Shown here in pieces: positions 22,251-30,335 of a stretch of DNA of 64,000 nt. The notes beneath the pieces are model-generated. The model saw only the letters and a list, made by a program, of their open reading frames with translations, searched no databases and was not told the DNA's origin. The position numbers and the translations under genes are program-made. The stretch comes from Dactylosporangium vinaceum (GTDB taxonomy: Bacteria; Actinomycetota; Actinomycetes; Mycobacteriales; Micromonosporaceae). The DNA is taken from positions 124,001 to 188,000 of the forward strand of contig NZ_CP061913.1 in the NCBI RefSeq assembly GCF_019904175.1. The letters are read 5' to 3'. Each line of letters opens with the position of its first letter. The stretch's first letter is position 1.

Positions 22251-23398
22251 GCCACCCAGCCTCTGCGCAGGAAGTGCGCGGCCAGGATGCCCTGCGTGGT
22301 CACGAACACCGTGACGACCGCGCGATCGACCCATGGCCGCCGGCCGAGCGCACCGAGGACCATGAACGCCGGGAACGCCTCCAGCCCGATCCGTGACGCC
22401 GAGTACAGCGGGTACGGGATATCGGCGGTGTACCGGCTGGGAAAGCTCACCGCGAACGTCAGCAGGGCCAGGCCGAGCAGGTTGCTCCTCGACCTCGTCA
22501 CCAGCAGCGCGCCCAGGCCGAGCACGGTGCCGAGCTCCAGGACGTTGTGGGTCCAGATCTCGGTGAACGGCGCGCCGGTCCCCGTCAGCGCGTCGAGCGG
22601 CGCCTGCCAGGGCCAGGCGAGGTGGCGCCCCCAGTGCCGAGCCTGGGCGTGCGAGAAGGCGAGCGCGTCGCCGTACGCGATGTGGTCGACGAGCATCACC
22701 ACCCCCAGCCCCGCGGGAATGCCGATTAATGCCGATAATTTGGACAGCTTCACTACTTGGCGGGTGTACTCGACCACGAACGCCAGCACCAGCAGGATGC
22801 CCGCGGACCGGGTCATGACCGCCAGCCCGCCCAGCAGCCCGCCGGTCCACCAGAGCCCACGCCGCAGGCAGTACACGGTCCCGACGGCGAGCGCGATGAA
22901 CAGGCTCTCGTTGTACGCGGCCCCGAGGAAGAATCCGGTCGGGAACGCCACCAGGTAGAACACCGCCCGCCCGGCCGCTTCGCGCCCCAACTCGAGCTCG
23001 GTCAGCCGGTACAGCAGGATCAGCGCGGCGGCCAGCGCGAGGTTGGCCACCAGCAGCGCCGCGACCCAGCTCCGGCCCAGGCCCAGCGGGGTCATGATCC
23101 GGATCAGCAGCGGGTACAGCGGGAAGAACGCGGCCGGAGCGTTGTCGGGCGTGCGCTGGTAACCGTGCTCGGCAATGGCGATGAACCACGGCGAATCCCA
23201 CTGGCCGGCCCAGAGCCAGGCGACGTGGGTCGGCGACTTCCGCGGCCCCGGCTCTCCGACCCAGGCGAACACCGAGACGGCCACAACCCCGGCCCGGCTG
23301 ACCGCGAACACCCCGAGCCCGACCTTCGCCGCCCGCCACCACGGTCGATCCGCTGCGCCGTCCCGGTCGGTCGCGGCCCGGTCAGCGAGGGCTACCAC
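22247..23398 (-). CDS. PIG-V-like GT-C glycosyltransferase (first copy)
   Basis: Integral membrane protein of 383 residues with about nine to ten helices. The acidic motif Q-W-D-S-P-W-F in the first extracytoplasmic loop corresponds to the W-D-S motif of the PIG-V mannosyltransferase family (GT-C fold, polyprenyl-phosphate sugar donor). AAFFPLYPLLIR, FPTGFFLGAAYNESLF and a C-terminal SRIGLEAFPAFM are shared with the second copy at 24033-25649. Starts at GTG 23398 inside the end of the PH-domain gene. The acceptor is unknown; a cell-envelope glycan or protein is likely. The stop shares CTAG with the convergent phosphatase gene. Confidence 0.82.
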   Translation of the reverse strand: MVALADRAATDRDGAADRPWWRAAKVGLGVFAVSRAGVVAVSVFAWVGEPGPRKSPTHVAWLWAGQWDSPWFIAIAEHGYQRTPDNAPAAFFPLYPLLIRIMTPLGLGRSWVAALLVANLALAAALILLYRLTELELGREAAGRAVFYLVAFPTGFFLGAAYNESLFIALAVGTVYCLRRGLWWTGGLLGGLAVMTRSAGILLVLAFVVEYTRQVVKLSKLSALIGIPAGLGVVMLVDHIAYGDALAFSHAQARHWGRHLAWPWQAPLDALTGTGAPFTEIWTHNVLELGTVLGLGALLVTRSRSNLLGLALLTFAVSFPSRYTADIPYPLYSASRIGLEAFPAFMVLGALGRRPWVDRAVVTVFVTTQGILAAHFLRRGWVA

Positions 23399-23888
23399 TG
23401 ATGGCCTGGATTCGGGCCAGGTCGGCGGCGACGTCGGCCGGGCGGGCGTTGAGGTCGTAGGTGCTGAGCAGGTGCAGCGTGTCGCCGGTGTCGATTTCGA
23501 GGAGCTCGCTGCGCAGGCCGGCGCGGGTGCGGGACTCCAGCCGGACGCGCTCGATCTCGTCCCAGCCCAGCCGCCGGTGCCCCGCGAAGCCGGTGACGAC
23601 AGTGATGCCGGCCGGGTCGGCGGCGAGGCGGACGGGGGCCAGCACGTCGCGCAGCGCGTAGCCTCCGGCGACGAGCGCGGCCACCACGAGCGCGGTCAGG
23701 GCCCGACGGTCGTCGGCGAGGAACACGGCCGCCAGCACCAGCACCGCCGTGACCCCGCACTTCAGCGCCGCGAAGCCCGTCGACACCCGCCACCGCAGCT
23801 GCGTCGGCAGCTCCGCGGGCACCTCGTCGGGCTCGCGCTCGGAGGCGGCCGAAGGCTCCTCGGAGAAGGCACCACTGCGCATCTGCAC
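23382..23888 (-). CDS. PH-domain (bPH-like) membrane protein
   Basis: Protein of 168 residues. An acidic N-terminal tail (1-30) is followed by two membrane helices (about 42-58 and 64-82) and a small beta-rich domain (VRLAADPAGITVVTGFAGHRRLGWDEI). The last pattern is typical of the short bacterial PH domains found in actinobacterial membrane proteins. AGGGG precedes ATG 23888 by 7 bases. Its end overlaps the glycosyltransferase start by 17 bases, so the two are likely co-translated. Function unknown. Confidence 0.75.
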   Translation of the reverse strand: MQMRSGAFSEEPSAASEREPDEVPAELPTQLRWRVSTGFAALKCGVTAVLVLAAVFLADDRRALTALVVAALVAGGYALRDVLAPVRLAADPAGITVVTGFAGHRRLGWDEIERVRLESRTRAGLRSELLEIDTGDTLHLLSTYDLNARPADVAADLARIQAISGSPR

Positions 23889-24032
23889 ACCCCTACGATG
23901 ACGCGACCCGGCCGCCCCGGACGTGGGAAGCCGCCGATATCGCCCGCAGCATGAAGGAGCGGGCTACCACTACCCGATCGACCCGCACCCGCGTTCGCGG
24001 TCGGCGGACCGGTCTCGTGGGCGCCGCGGCGG

Positions 24033-25649
24033 TCATGCGACCCAGCCGCCGCGGACGAAGTAGGCGGCGAGGACCGCCTGCAGCATGAAGAACAGGGCGA
24101 TCACGATCCGATCGACCCACTGCCGCGCGCCGATGCGGGCCAGGATCATGAACGCGGGGAAGATCTCGAGGCCGAACCGCGACGCGGAGTACAGCGGATA
24201 CGGCTGGTGGGACGACGGGAAGCTGATCATGAGCAGCGTCAGCCCGATGCCGATCAGTGGCATCACCCACTGATCGCGCCGGACCTTCCACGGCCCGACG
24301 AAGTTCAGCACCAGCAGCGCGATGCACATCAGGGCCGTCGCCAGCTCGAGCAGGTTGTGCACCCAGACGTCGCTGAACCCGTACTTCAGCCCCAGCCCGC
24401 TGTGCAGCGACTGAACCCCGCGCCAGACCGGCATCCAGGGCCAGTCCAGGTGCCGGCCCCAGTACTGCTGCGCCTTCAAGAACGCGAACGGCTCCCCGTA
24501 CGCGTTGAGCGAGAACACCGCCACGCCGGCCACCCCGACCGGCACGAGCAGCACGGCCAGCGCGCTGGTGCGCAGTGTGAACCGGTGTACGCGCACGTAC
24601 TCCCACACGAACGCCCCGGCCAGCAGCACCCCCGCCGACCGCGTGAACACCGCGAGCCCGCTGAACGCGCCGGCCCACCACCAGTGCTGCCGGCGCAGGC
24701 AGTAGACGGCCGCGACCATGAGCCCGATGAACAGCCCCTCGTTGTACGCGGCCGTCAGGAAGAACGCGGTGGGGAACGCCACCAGGTAGAACACCGTGCG
24801 CCCGGCCACGACCCGGCCGAACTCGCGCTCGGTGAGCCGGTAGAGCACCACCAGCGCCCCGAACGAGGCCACGTTGGCCACCAGCAGCGCGGCGACCCAC
24901 GGCTTGCCGAGGCACAGCGGCGTCAGTATCCGGATGAGCATCGGATACATCGGGAAGAACGCCGCCGGCGCCTTCTCCGGCTCGGGGTAGTACCCCCGCT
25001 GCGCGATGTCGATGAACCACTTGGAGTCCCACTGCGAAGCCCACTGCGCCGCAATGTACGCCGCTGTCACGTTGGGCCGCTTCTCCCCGATCCACGAGAA
25101 CGCGGTGACAGCGGCCAGCGCGACCTTGCCGGCCACAAAGATCCAAAACCCGGCGATGAGCGCCCGCCGCCAGGGCCGATCCCCGACCGCCTCGCCGTCG
25201 GGCCCCTCGTCCTCGGCCCCGACCCGCTCCGAGCCCGCGACCTTGCGGACGTCCACCGCATCGGGCGCCGCACGGTCGCGCACCCCGGCGATCTGCGTGG
25301 AGCCGCTCTCCACCGAGCCACCCGGCGCGGCCGCCGTGCGCACCTCGCCCGCCGCCCGCCCATTCGCCCGCGCCCTCGCGTCAGCGCCGGGCGCGGCGGC
25401 CTCGGTGGCGGGCGCAGCGGCGGCGGCGGTGTCGGGCGCGGCGGCGGTCGTTTGGCGGTCGGCCTGCGTGTCGAGGGGTGTGGAGGGGGTCGGCGGGCCG
25501 ACGGGCGTGGATGGGGCGTCCACGGGTCGCTCGTCGAAGGGCGCGGCGGCTCCCGCCGTCCGGTCGGGCGGCGGGGGCGAGGCGGCCACGGGGGTGGTGG
25601 CGGGGCCGGAGTCGTCGGCGTCCATCTGCGGCATCGTAGATGCGGGCAT
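24033..25649 (-). CDS. PIG-V-like GT-C glycosyltransferase (second copy) with long disordered N-terminus
   Basis: Protein of 538 residues from ATG 25649, two bases after the mqnP stop; in-frame ATGs at 25634 and 25625 are alternatives. Residues 1-155 are Pro/Ala/Asp-rich and look disordered. Residues 155-538 align throughout with the 383-residue copy: Q-W-D-S-K-W-F motif, AAFFPMYPMLIR, FPTAFFLTAAYNEGLF, HNLLELATAL, SRFGLEIFPAFM. The N-terminal extension is absent from the first copy. Probably adds sugar from a polyprenyl-phosphate donor outside the membrane. Being co-directional with mqnP does not imply a shared pathway. Confidence 0.8.
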   Translation of the reverse strand: MPASTMPQMDADDSGPATTPVAASPPPPDRTAGAAAPFDERPVDAPSTPVGPPTPSTPLDTQADRQTTAAAPDTAAAAAPATEAAAPGADARARANGRAAGEVRTAAAPGGSVESGSTQIAGVRDRAAPDAVDVRKVAGSERVGAEDEGPDGEAVGDRPWRRALIAGFWIFVAGKVALAAVTAFSWIGEKRPNVTAAYIAAQWASQWDSKWFIDIAQRGYYPEPEKAPAAFFPMYPMLIRILTPLCLGKPWVAALLVANVASFGALVVLYRLTEREFGRVVAGRTVFYLVAFPTAFFLTAAYNEGLFIGLMVAAVYCLRRQHWWWAGAFSGLAVFTRSAGVLLAGAFVWEYVRVHRFTLRTSALAVLLVPVGVAGVAVFSLNAYGEPFAFLKAQQYWGRHLDWPWMPVWRGVQSLHSGLGLKYGFSDVWVHNLLELATALMCIALLVLNFVGPWKVRRDQWVMPLIGIGLTLLMISFPSSHQPYPLYSASRFGLEIFPAFMILARIGARQWVDRIVIALFFMLQAVLAAYFVRGGWVA

Positions 25650-25651
25650 CG

Positions 25652-26563
25652 CTACGGGCGTAGTCCGCCGCGGATCACCAGGTCGAGCAGGGCGAATACG
25701 AACAGGGCGATCCCCACGAAGCCGTTGGCGGTGAAGAAGGCGCGGTTCACGCGGGACAGGTCGGTGGGGCGGACGATCGAGTGCTCGTAGGCGAAGGCGG
25801 CGGCGGTCACGGCCAGGCCGATCCACCACAGCCAGCCCAGGTCCACCAGGTAGCCGAACCAGACGAACAGGGCGAACGTGATGACGTGGGCGACGGTCGA
25901 CGCGCGCAGGGCGAACGGGACGCCGTAGCGGGCCGGGACCGAGTGGACGCCGATCTCGCGGTCGACCTCGGTGTCCTGGCAGGCGTAGATGAGGTCGAAG
26001 CCGCCGATCCACAGGCCGACGGCGAGCCCGAGGACCCAGGCCGGGCCGGAGCCGCGCAGGTCGCCGGTGACCGCGAGCCAGGCGCCGACGGGGCCGACCA
26101 GCTGGGCGATGCCCAGGATGGCGTGGGGCCAGTTGGTGAAGCGCTTGCCGTACGGGTACACGATCAGGGGCACGACGGCCAGCGGGGCCAGCGCGAGGCA
26201 GAGCGGGTTGAGCAGGGCGGCGGCACCGAGGAAGACGACGAGCGCGACAACGGCGCCGGTCCAGGCGGTGCGCACGCTCACGGCGCCGGTCACCAGCTCG
26301 CGCTTGGACGTGCGCGGGTTACGGGCGTCGATGCGGCGGTCGATGATCCGGTTGGCGGCCATGGCGAACGTCCGGGCGCCGACCATGGCGATCGTCACCA
26401 GCAGCAGGTCGAGCCAGCCGACGTGCGGGTGCTCGCCGCCGGTGGTGGTCATCACGGTCAGGGCGGCCAGGTAGGCGAACGGCAGCGCGAACACCGAGTG
26501 CTCGATCGCGACAAGCCGCAGGAACGCCTTGACCCGGCTCGGAGGTGCCTCAGCAAGCGTCAT
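25652..26563 (-). CDS. mqnP: Menaquinone-pathway prenyltransferase (UbiA family)
   Basis: UbiA-superfamily membrane prenyltransferase of 303 residues with eight to nine helices. The two Asp-rich Mg-diphosphate motifs are N-R-I-I-D-R-R-I-D and D-T-E-V-D-R-E-I-G. In organisms using the futalosine route this enzyme prenylates 1,4-dihydroxy-6-naphthoate or its derivative. The assignment over a plain UbiA rests on coupling to mqnL (ATG overlapping its stop by 4 bases), the nearby ubiX, and mqnA, mqnC and mqnE in the same window. Confidence 0.9.
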   Translation of the reverse strand: MTLAEAPPSRVKAFLRLVAIEHSVFALPFAYLAALTVMTTTGGEHPHVGWLDLLLVTIAMVGARTFAMAANRIIDRRIDARNPRTSKRELVTGAVSVRTAWTGAVVALVVFLGAAALLNPLCLALAPLAVVPLIVYPYGKRFTNWPHAILGIAQLVGPVGAWLAVTGDLRGSGPAWVLGLAVGLWIGGFDLIYACQDTEVDREIGVHSVPARYGVPFALRASTVAHVITFALFVWFGYLVDLGWLWWIGLAVTAAAFAYEHSIVRPTDLSRVNRAFFTANGFVGIALFVFALLDLVIRGGLRP

Positions 26564-28062
26564 GTCGAAGTCTTCCGCGTCCGGCGGTCGCCCAGGGCGT
26601 TGTCATGGAACCCGTACTCTCTCCAGCGCTTGTCGACCCGCGCCACGACCTCGGGCGACATGACCATCTCTTCCGGCCAGCCGCGATGGTAGCCCTCGGC
26701 CGGCGTCTTGCGCGTGGCGTCGAGCCCCGCCTTGCCGCCCCAGAACTGCTGGTAGGACGAGTGGTCGAGGTGGTCGACCGGACCCTGGGTGATCAGCAGG
26801 TCGTGCGAGTAGTCGACGTTGCCGAACGCCCGGAACGCGACCTCGGCGTAGTCGTGCACGTCACAGTCCTCGTCGACGACCACGATGAGCTTGGCCAGCG
26901 AGAGCAGGTGGGCACCCCAGACGGCGCTCATCACCTTCTGCGCGTGCTTGGGGTATCGCTTGCGGATGGACACGATCACGCAGTTGTGGAAGACGCCGGC
27001 GGCCGGCAGGTCGTAGTCCACGATGTCCGGGATGAGCAGCTTGAGCAGCGGCAGGAAGATGCGCTCGGTGGCCTTGCCGAGACCGTGGTCCTCCTGGGGC
27101 GGCTTCGACGTGATGATCGAGTGGTAGATCGGCTGCTTCCGCGTGGTCATGCACTGCACGTGGAGCACGGGAAAGTCCTCGACGGGCGTGTAGAAACCCG
27201 TGTGGTCGCCGAACGGGCCCTCCGGGAGGCGCTCGCCCGGCTCCAGGTAGCCCTCCAGGACGATCTGGGCGTTGGCCGGCACCTGCAGCGGGACCGTCAG
27301 GCAGTCGACCATCTCGACGCGCTCGCCGCGCAGGAACCCGGCGAAGAGGTACTCGTCGATGTCGGACGGCAGCGGCGCGCTGGCCGTGTAGCAGACCACC
27401 GGGTCGGCCCCGATCGCCACCGCCACCGGCAGCCGCTGCCCGAGCCGCTCCGCGACCGCGTGGTGGGCCGTCGAGTCCTTGTGGATCTGCCAGTGCATGC
27501 CGATCGTGTTGTGGCTGTGCTGCTGGAGGCGGTAGAGGCCCAGGTTGCGCTTGCCGGTCTCCGGGTGCCTGGTGTGGGTCAGGCCGAAGTTGTGGTAGAT
27601 CCCGCCGTCGTCGGGCCAGACCTGCAGGCCGGGGAGCTTGTTGAGGTCGACCTGGTCGTCCTTGTAGACGACCTCCTGGCAGGGCGCGGTCTTGACGTGC
27701 TTGGGCGGCACCGACTTGAGCTGCATGAGCTTGCCGATGCCGTCGCGGATGCCGGCCCAGCCGACCGGCAGCTCGGGCTTGAGCAGGCCGCCGATCCGGG
27801 CCCCGACCTCGTCGAGGTGCTCGACGCCGAGGGCAATGGCGGTGCGCCGCTCGGTGCCGAAGAGGTTGATGGCGACCGGCATGTCACCGCGGGTCGGCCG
27901 GTCGAAGACCAGCGCGGGTCCGCCGGCCCGCACGGTGCGGGTGACGATCTCGCTGATCTCCAGGTGCGGGTCGACCGGAGCGGTGACCCGATGCAGCTCC
28001 CCCGCCTTCTGCAGGGCGGCCAGGAACTCGTTGAGGTCTGCATAGGGAAATCCGCGAGCCAT
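26560..28062 (-). CDS. mqnL: UbiD-family menaquinone biosynthesis decarboxylase
   Basis: Protein of 500 residues from ATG 28062, with the UbiD fold motifs EGPFGDHTGFY, QVVYKDD-type segment, NLGLYRLQQHSHNTIGMHW and CVIVSIRKRYPKHAQKVMSAVWG. UbiD enzymes decarboxylate aromatic acids using prenylated FMN, which the adjacent ubiX product would supply. In futalosine organisms this homologue (MqnL) acts after or around prenylation by MqnP. The stop overlaps the mqnP start by 4 bases. A CAGGAT-like element 6 bases before the ATG may be its -10. Confidence 0.9.
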   Translation of the reverse strand: MARGFPYADLNEFLAALQKAGELHRVTAPVDPHLEISEIVTRTVRAGGPALVFDRPTRGDMPVAINLFGTERRTAIALGVEHLDEVGARIGGLLKPELPVGWAGIRDGIGKLMQLKSVPPKHVKTAPCQEVVYKDDQVDLNKLPGLQVWPDDGGIYHNFGLTHTRHPETGKRNLGLYRLQQHSHNTIGMHWQIHKDSTAHHAVAERLGQRLPVAVAIGADPVVCYTASAPLPSDIDEYLFAGFLRGERVEMVDCLTVPLQVPANAQIVLEGYLEPGERLPEGPFGDHTGFYTPVEDFPVLHVQCMTTRKQPIYHSIITSKPPQEDHGLGKATERIFLPLLKLLIPDIVDYDLPAAGVFHNCVIVSIRKRYPKHAQKVMSAVWGAHLLSLAKLIVVVDEDCDVHDYAEVAFRAFGNVDYSHDLLITQGPVDHLDHSSYQQFWGGKAGLDATRKTPAEGYHRGWPEEMVMSPEVVARVDKRWREYGFHDNALGDRRTRKTST

Positions 28063-28218
28063 ACCTGCATCCTGCCAACCGGGTACGACATTTTCTGCAG
28101 CGCCCTGGCCGACTGTGACCGCGACCGTCGGCGCGGGCCCCGCGCGCCGGCCTGGCGACGCGCCGCTCCGGCGCACCGATGGCGCGGTGGCGCGCTGTGA
28201 CCGTGGCAGAGTTGTGGC

Positions 28219-28851
28219 GTGGATCAGCGCAGGCCGTGGGTCGTGGGAGTTTCCGGTGCGTCGGGCACGCCGTATGCGGCGGCGGTGATCCGGGCGCTGT
28301 TCGACGCCGGCGAGGCCGTTGACCTCGTCGTCTCCCGCGCGGCGCGGCTGACGATCCTCGACGAGACAGCAGTGTCCTTCCGCGATGCCCACTGGAAGGA
28401 CGACCTCGCCGCTTGGATCGGCCGCCCACTGGACGGTGCCGACGTCGCCTACTGGCCGGCCGGTGATCTCGCGGCCGGGCCGAGCAGCGGTTCATACCCG
28501 GTGAAGGGCATGCTGGTGGTGCCGGCGAGCACGGCCGCGTGTGCCGGCATCGCCATCGGTCTGTCCAAGGACCTCCTTCAGCGCGCCGCCGAGGTGAACC
28601 TCAAGGAGCGCCGCCCGGTCGTGGTCGTGCCACGAGAAACCCCGGTGACCCGCAGTCACCTGGAGCACCTCATCGCACTACACGACGCGGGTGCGGTGAT
28701 CCTGCCCGCGAGCCCCGGCTTCTATGCCTCCGGTGCCGCGGCCACGGCCGCTCAACTGGTCGATTTCGTCGCCGGCAAAGTGCTTGACGCCGCCGCCGTA
28801 TCGCACAGCCTGTTCACTCGTTGGTCGGGTGAGCTCGGCCATTCCCACTAG
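28219..28851 (+). CDS. ubiX: Flavin prenyltransferase UbiX (MqnM-like)
   Basis: Flavoprotein of 210 residues. The FMN/nucleotide loop GVSGASGTPYAA at the N-terminus, PSSGSYPVKGMLVVPASTAACAGIAIG, KERRPVVVVPRETP and a C-terminal PASPGFYA are the family signatures. It makes prenyl-FMN for UbiD-type decarboxylases; mqnL lies just upstream on the opposite strand. The start is GTG 28219. The 3' end overlaps the convergent bldC gene by 38 bases. Confidence 0.93.
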   Translation: MDQRRPWVVGVSGASGTPYAAAVIRALFDAGEAVDLVVSRAARLTILDETAVSFRDAHWKDDLAAWIGRPLDGADVAYWPAGDLAAGPSSGSYPVKGMLVVPASTAACAGIAIGLSKDLLQRAAEVNLKERRPVVVVPRETPVTRSHLEHLIALHDAGAVILPASPGFYASGAAATAAQLVDFVAGKVLDAAAVSHSLFTRWSGELGHSH

Positions 28852-29041
28852 AGGTGTCATCAAGCGCGTCATCTCCTTCGAGCAACGCCCTCACCTCGGA
28901 TTCCCGGAACCGCCGGTGTCCACCCGGGGTTCGGATGCTGCTGATCCGGCCGGCCGCGGCCCAGCGTGTCACCGTCTTCGGATCGACGCGAAACAAGGCA
29001 GCAACTTCACCGGGCGTCAGCAGACGATCTCCCGTCTCCAC
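28814..29041 (-). CDS. bldC: BldC-type winged-helix DNA-binding protein
   Basis: Small MerR-like protein of 75 residues. The helix-turn-helix LLTPGEVAALFRVDPKTVTRWAAAGRISSIRTPGGHRRF is nearly the textbook BldC sequence of Streptomyces, followed by a short acidic tail. The GTG start is preceded by AAAGGAGGGGCC, a strong ribosome-binding site. BldC binds DNA as head-to-tail oligomers at direct repeats and controls entry into development. It shares a 185-base divergent promoter region with the Lrp-family gene. Confidence 0.92.
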   Translation of the reverse strand: METGDRLLTPGEVAALFRVDPKTVTRWAAAGRISSIRTPGGHRRFRESEVRALLEGDDALDDTSSGNGRAHPTNE

Positions 29042-29213
29042 GGCCCCTCCTTTACCCTGGGTGGCTCGCCGGGCTCGCGCACCCCCATGCGGCGAAGCTG
29101 AAAGCGCGAGTCATCCTGGGATGTACGCCCATTACAGCACCGCTCACGTGCCGTGTCCGGGAAACGAGGAAAACGCACTTCTGGGTAATTAGTTGTGTTA
29201 AAACCCGGACCGC

Positions 29214-29219
29214 TAGGCT
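29214..29219 (+). promoter_or_regulatory. -10 element of a likely leaderless lrp transcript
   Basis: TAGGCT ends 7 bases before ATG 29227, placing the expected transcription start at the start codon. TTGTGT at 29193-29198 is a possible but short-spaced -35. Confidence 0.55.
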
Positions 29220-29226
29220 TGTCTCG

Positions 29227-29673
29227 ATGGACGCGATCGACCGCCAACTCATCGACCTTCTCCGCGACAACGCCCGGCTTCCATATGCCGAGCTCGCCCG
29301 GAAGGTCGGCCTGTCCGCCCCGGCCGTGCACGAGCGCGTCGGCAAGCTTGAATCCGCCGGGGTCATCCGCGGCTACCGGGCCGAGATCGAGCCCGAGACC
29401 CTCGGCCTTCCGCTGACCGCCGTCATCGGCATCGTGCAGGACAGCAGCGGCGACACCGACGCCGTCCTCGAGGCCCTGAAGGAGCGCCCGGAGATCGAGT
29501 CCTGCTACTTCATGGCCGGCGAGGAATCGTTTCTGTGCAAGGCCCGGGTGCGCACCATCGGTGACCTGGAACGGCTCATTGTCGACCTGAACCGGGTGCG
29601 CGGCGTGGCCCGGACCCGCACCACCATTGCGCTTTCGACGAAATGGGAAGGGCGAATACAGTCGCTCGGATAG
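29227..29673 (+). CDS. Lrp/AsnC-family transcriptional regulator
   Basis: Regulator of 148 residues. The N-terminal winged helix (MDAIDRQLIDLLRDNARLPYAELARKVGLSAPAVHERVGKLE) is followed by the ligand-binding RAM domain (about 65-140) with the usual G-x-x-D/E-like FMAGEESFLCKARV core. Such proteins sense amino acids or related small molecules as dimers or octamers. No target can be assigned. ATG 29227 is chosen because the TAGGCT -10 immediately upstream predicts a leaderless message. Confidence 0.93.
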   Translation: MDAIDRQLIDLLRDNARLPYAELARKVGLSAPAVHERVGKLESAGVIRGYRAEIEPETLGLPLTAVIGIVQDSSGDTDAVLEALKERPEIESCYFMAGEESFLCKARVRTIGDLERLIVDLNRVRGVARTRTTIALSTKWEGRIQSLG

Positions 29674-29678
29674 ACCGT

Positions 29679-30284
29679 TCACGCCAGGGTCGCCAAGCCT
29701 GAATATTCGGTCACATAACCGTCGTCGGTGATGTCGAGCTCGGCGGAGAAGTTCTCGGAGCGGTACAGAATCCGCTGCCTTGGAAGCACTTCATAACTCT
29801 GCGCATAGGGCAGCACGGCGAGGCTCGGGAACAGCACCCAGGCCGCCTCGATGTCGACTTTCGTCCCCGGCTCGGCGCGGTGCAGGCCGAGGCGGCGGAT
29901 CGGCAGCGTGTTGGTCAGCGGGGAGTTGTAGAGGTCGATGTCGAGGACCGCGTGCAGCCGGTCGGGCTCCTCGATGCCGGACATCGGCGCCGTCGGCAGC
30001 ACCCGCTCCAGGTCGCCCTGCTCTGCGGTGGTGACCCGCCAGCGTCCGGCGGCCCGCTCCATGCGCAGGGTCCGCCGCCACCCGGCGCCGTCGACCGCCA
30101 CCTCCAGCCGGGTGCTCGTCCACGACTCGTCGGTCTGCAGTTCATAGCGGCAGGTGTACAGCGCATTGTCGGCGGCGAACGCGACGCCCTTGGCGCGCAG
30201 ACCCCGCCGGTCGTCGAGTGTGACGAACTCGCCGCCGACGGTGTCGGTCCGCTGCCAGGCGAACGCCCGGGGTAGCACGGTCAT
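29679..30284 (-). CDS. Putative glycolipid-binding domain protein
   Basis: Protein of 201 residues whose ends and core fit the putative glycolipid-binding family (DUF1089-like, all-beta). Visible segments are FAWQRTDTVGGEFVTL, a central LDIDLYNSPLTNTLPIRRL and a C-terminal YRSENFSAELDITDDGYVTEYSGL. Family function is poorly defined. A TACGGT hexamer (30296-30291) lies 6 bases before ATG 30284, another leaderless arrangement. It is convergent with lrp, separated by 5 bases. Confidence 0.8.
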   Translation of the reverse strand: MTVLPRAFAWQRTDTVGGEFVTLDDRRGLRAKGVAFAADNALYTCRYELQTDESWTSTRLEVAVDGAGWRRTLRMERAAGRWRVTTAEQGDLERVLPTAPMSGIEEPDRLHAVLDIDLYNSPLTNTLPIRRLGLHRAEPGTKVDIEAAWVLFPSLAVLPYAQSYEVLPRQRILYRSENFSAELDITDDGYVTEYSGLATLA

Positions 30285-30335
30285 CCCCGGACCGTACTCG
30301 AACCCGGGCGCTTGTGCGGGGTACGTTACCCAGCG

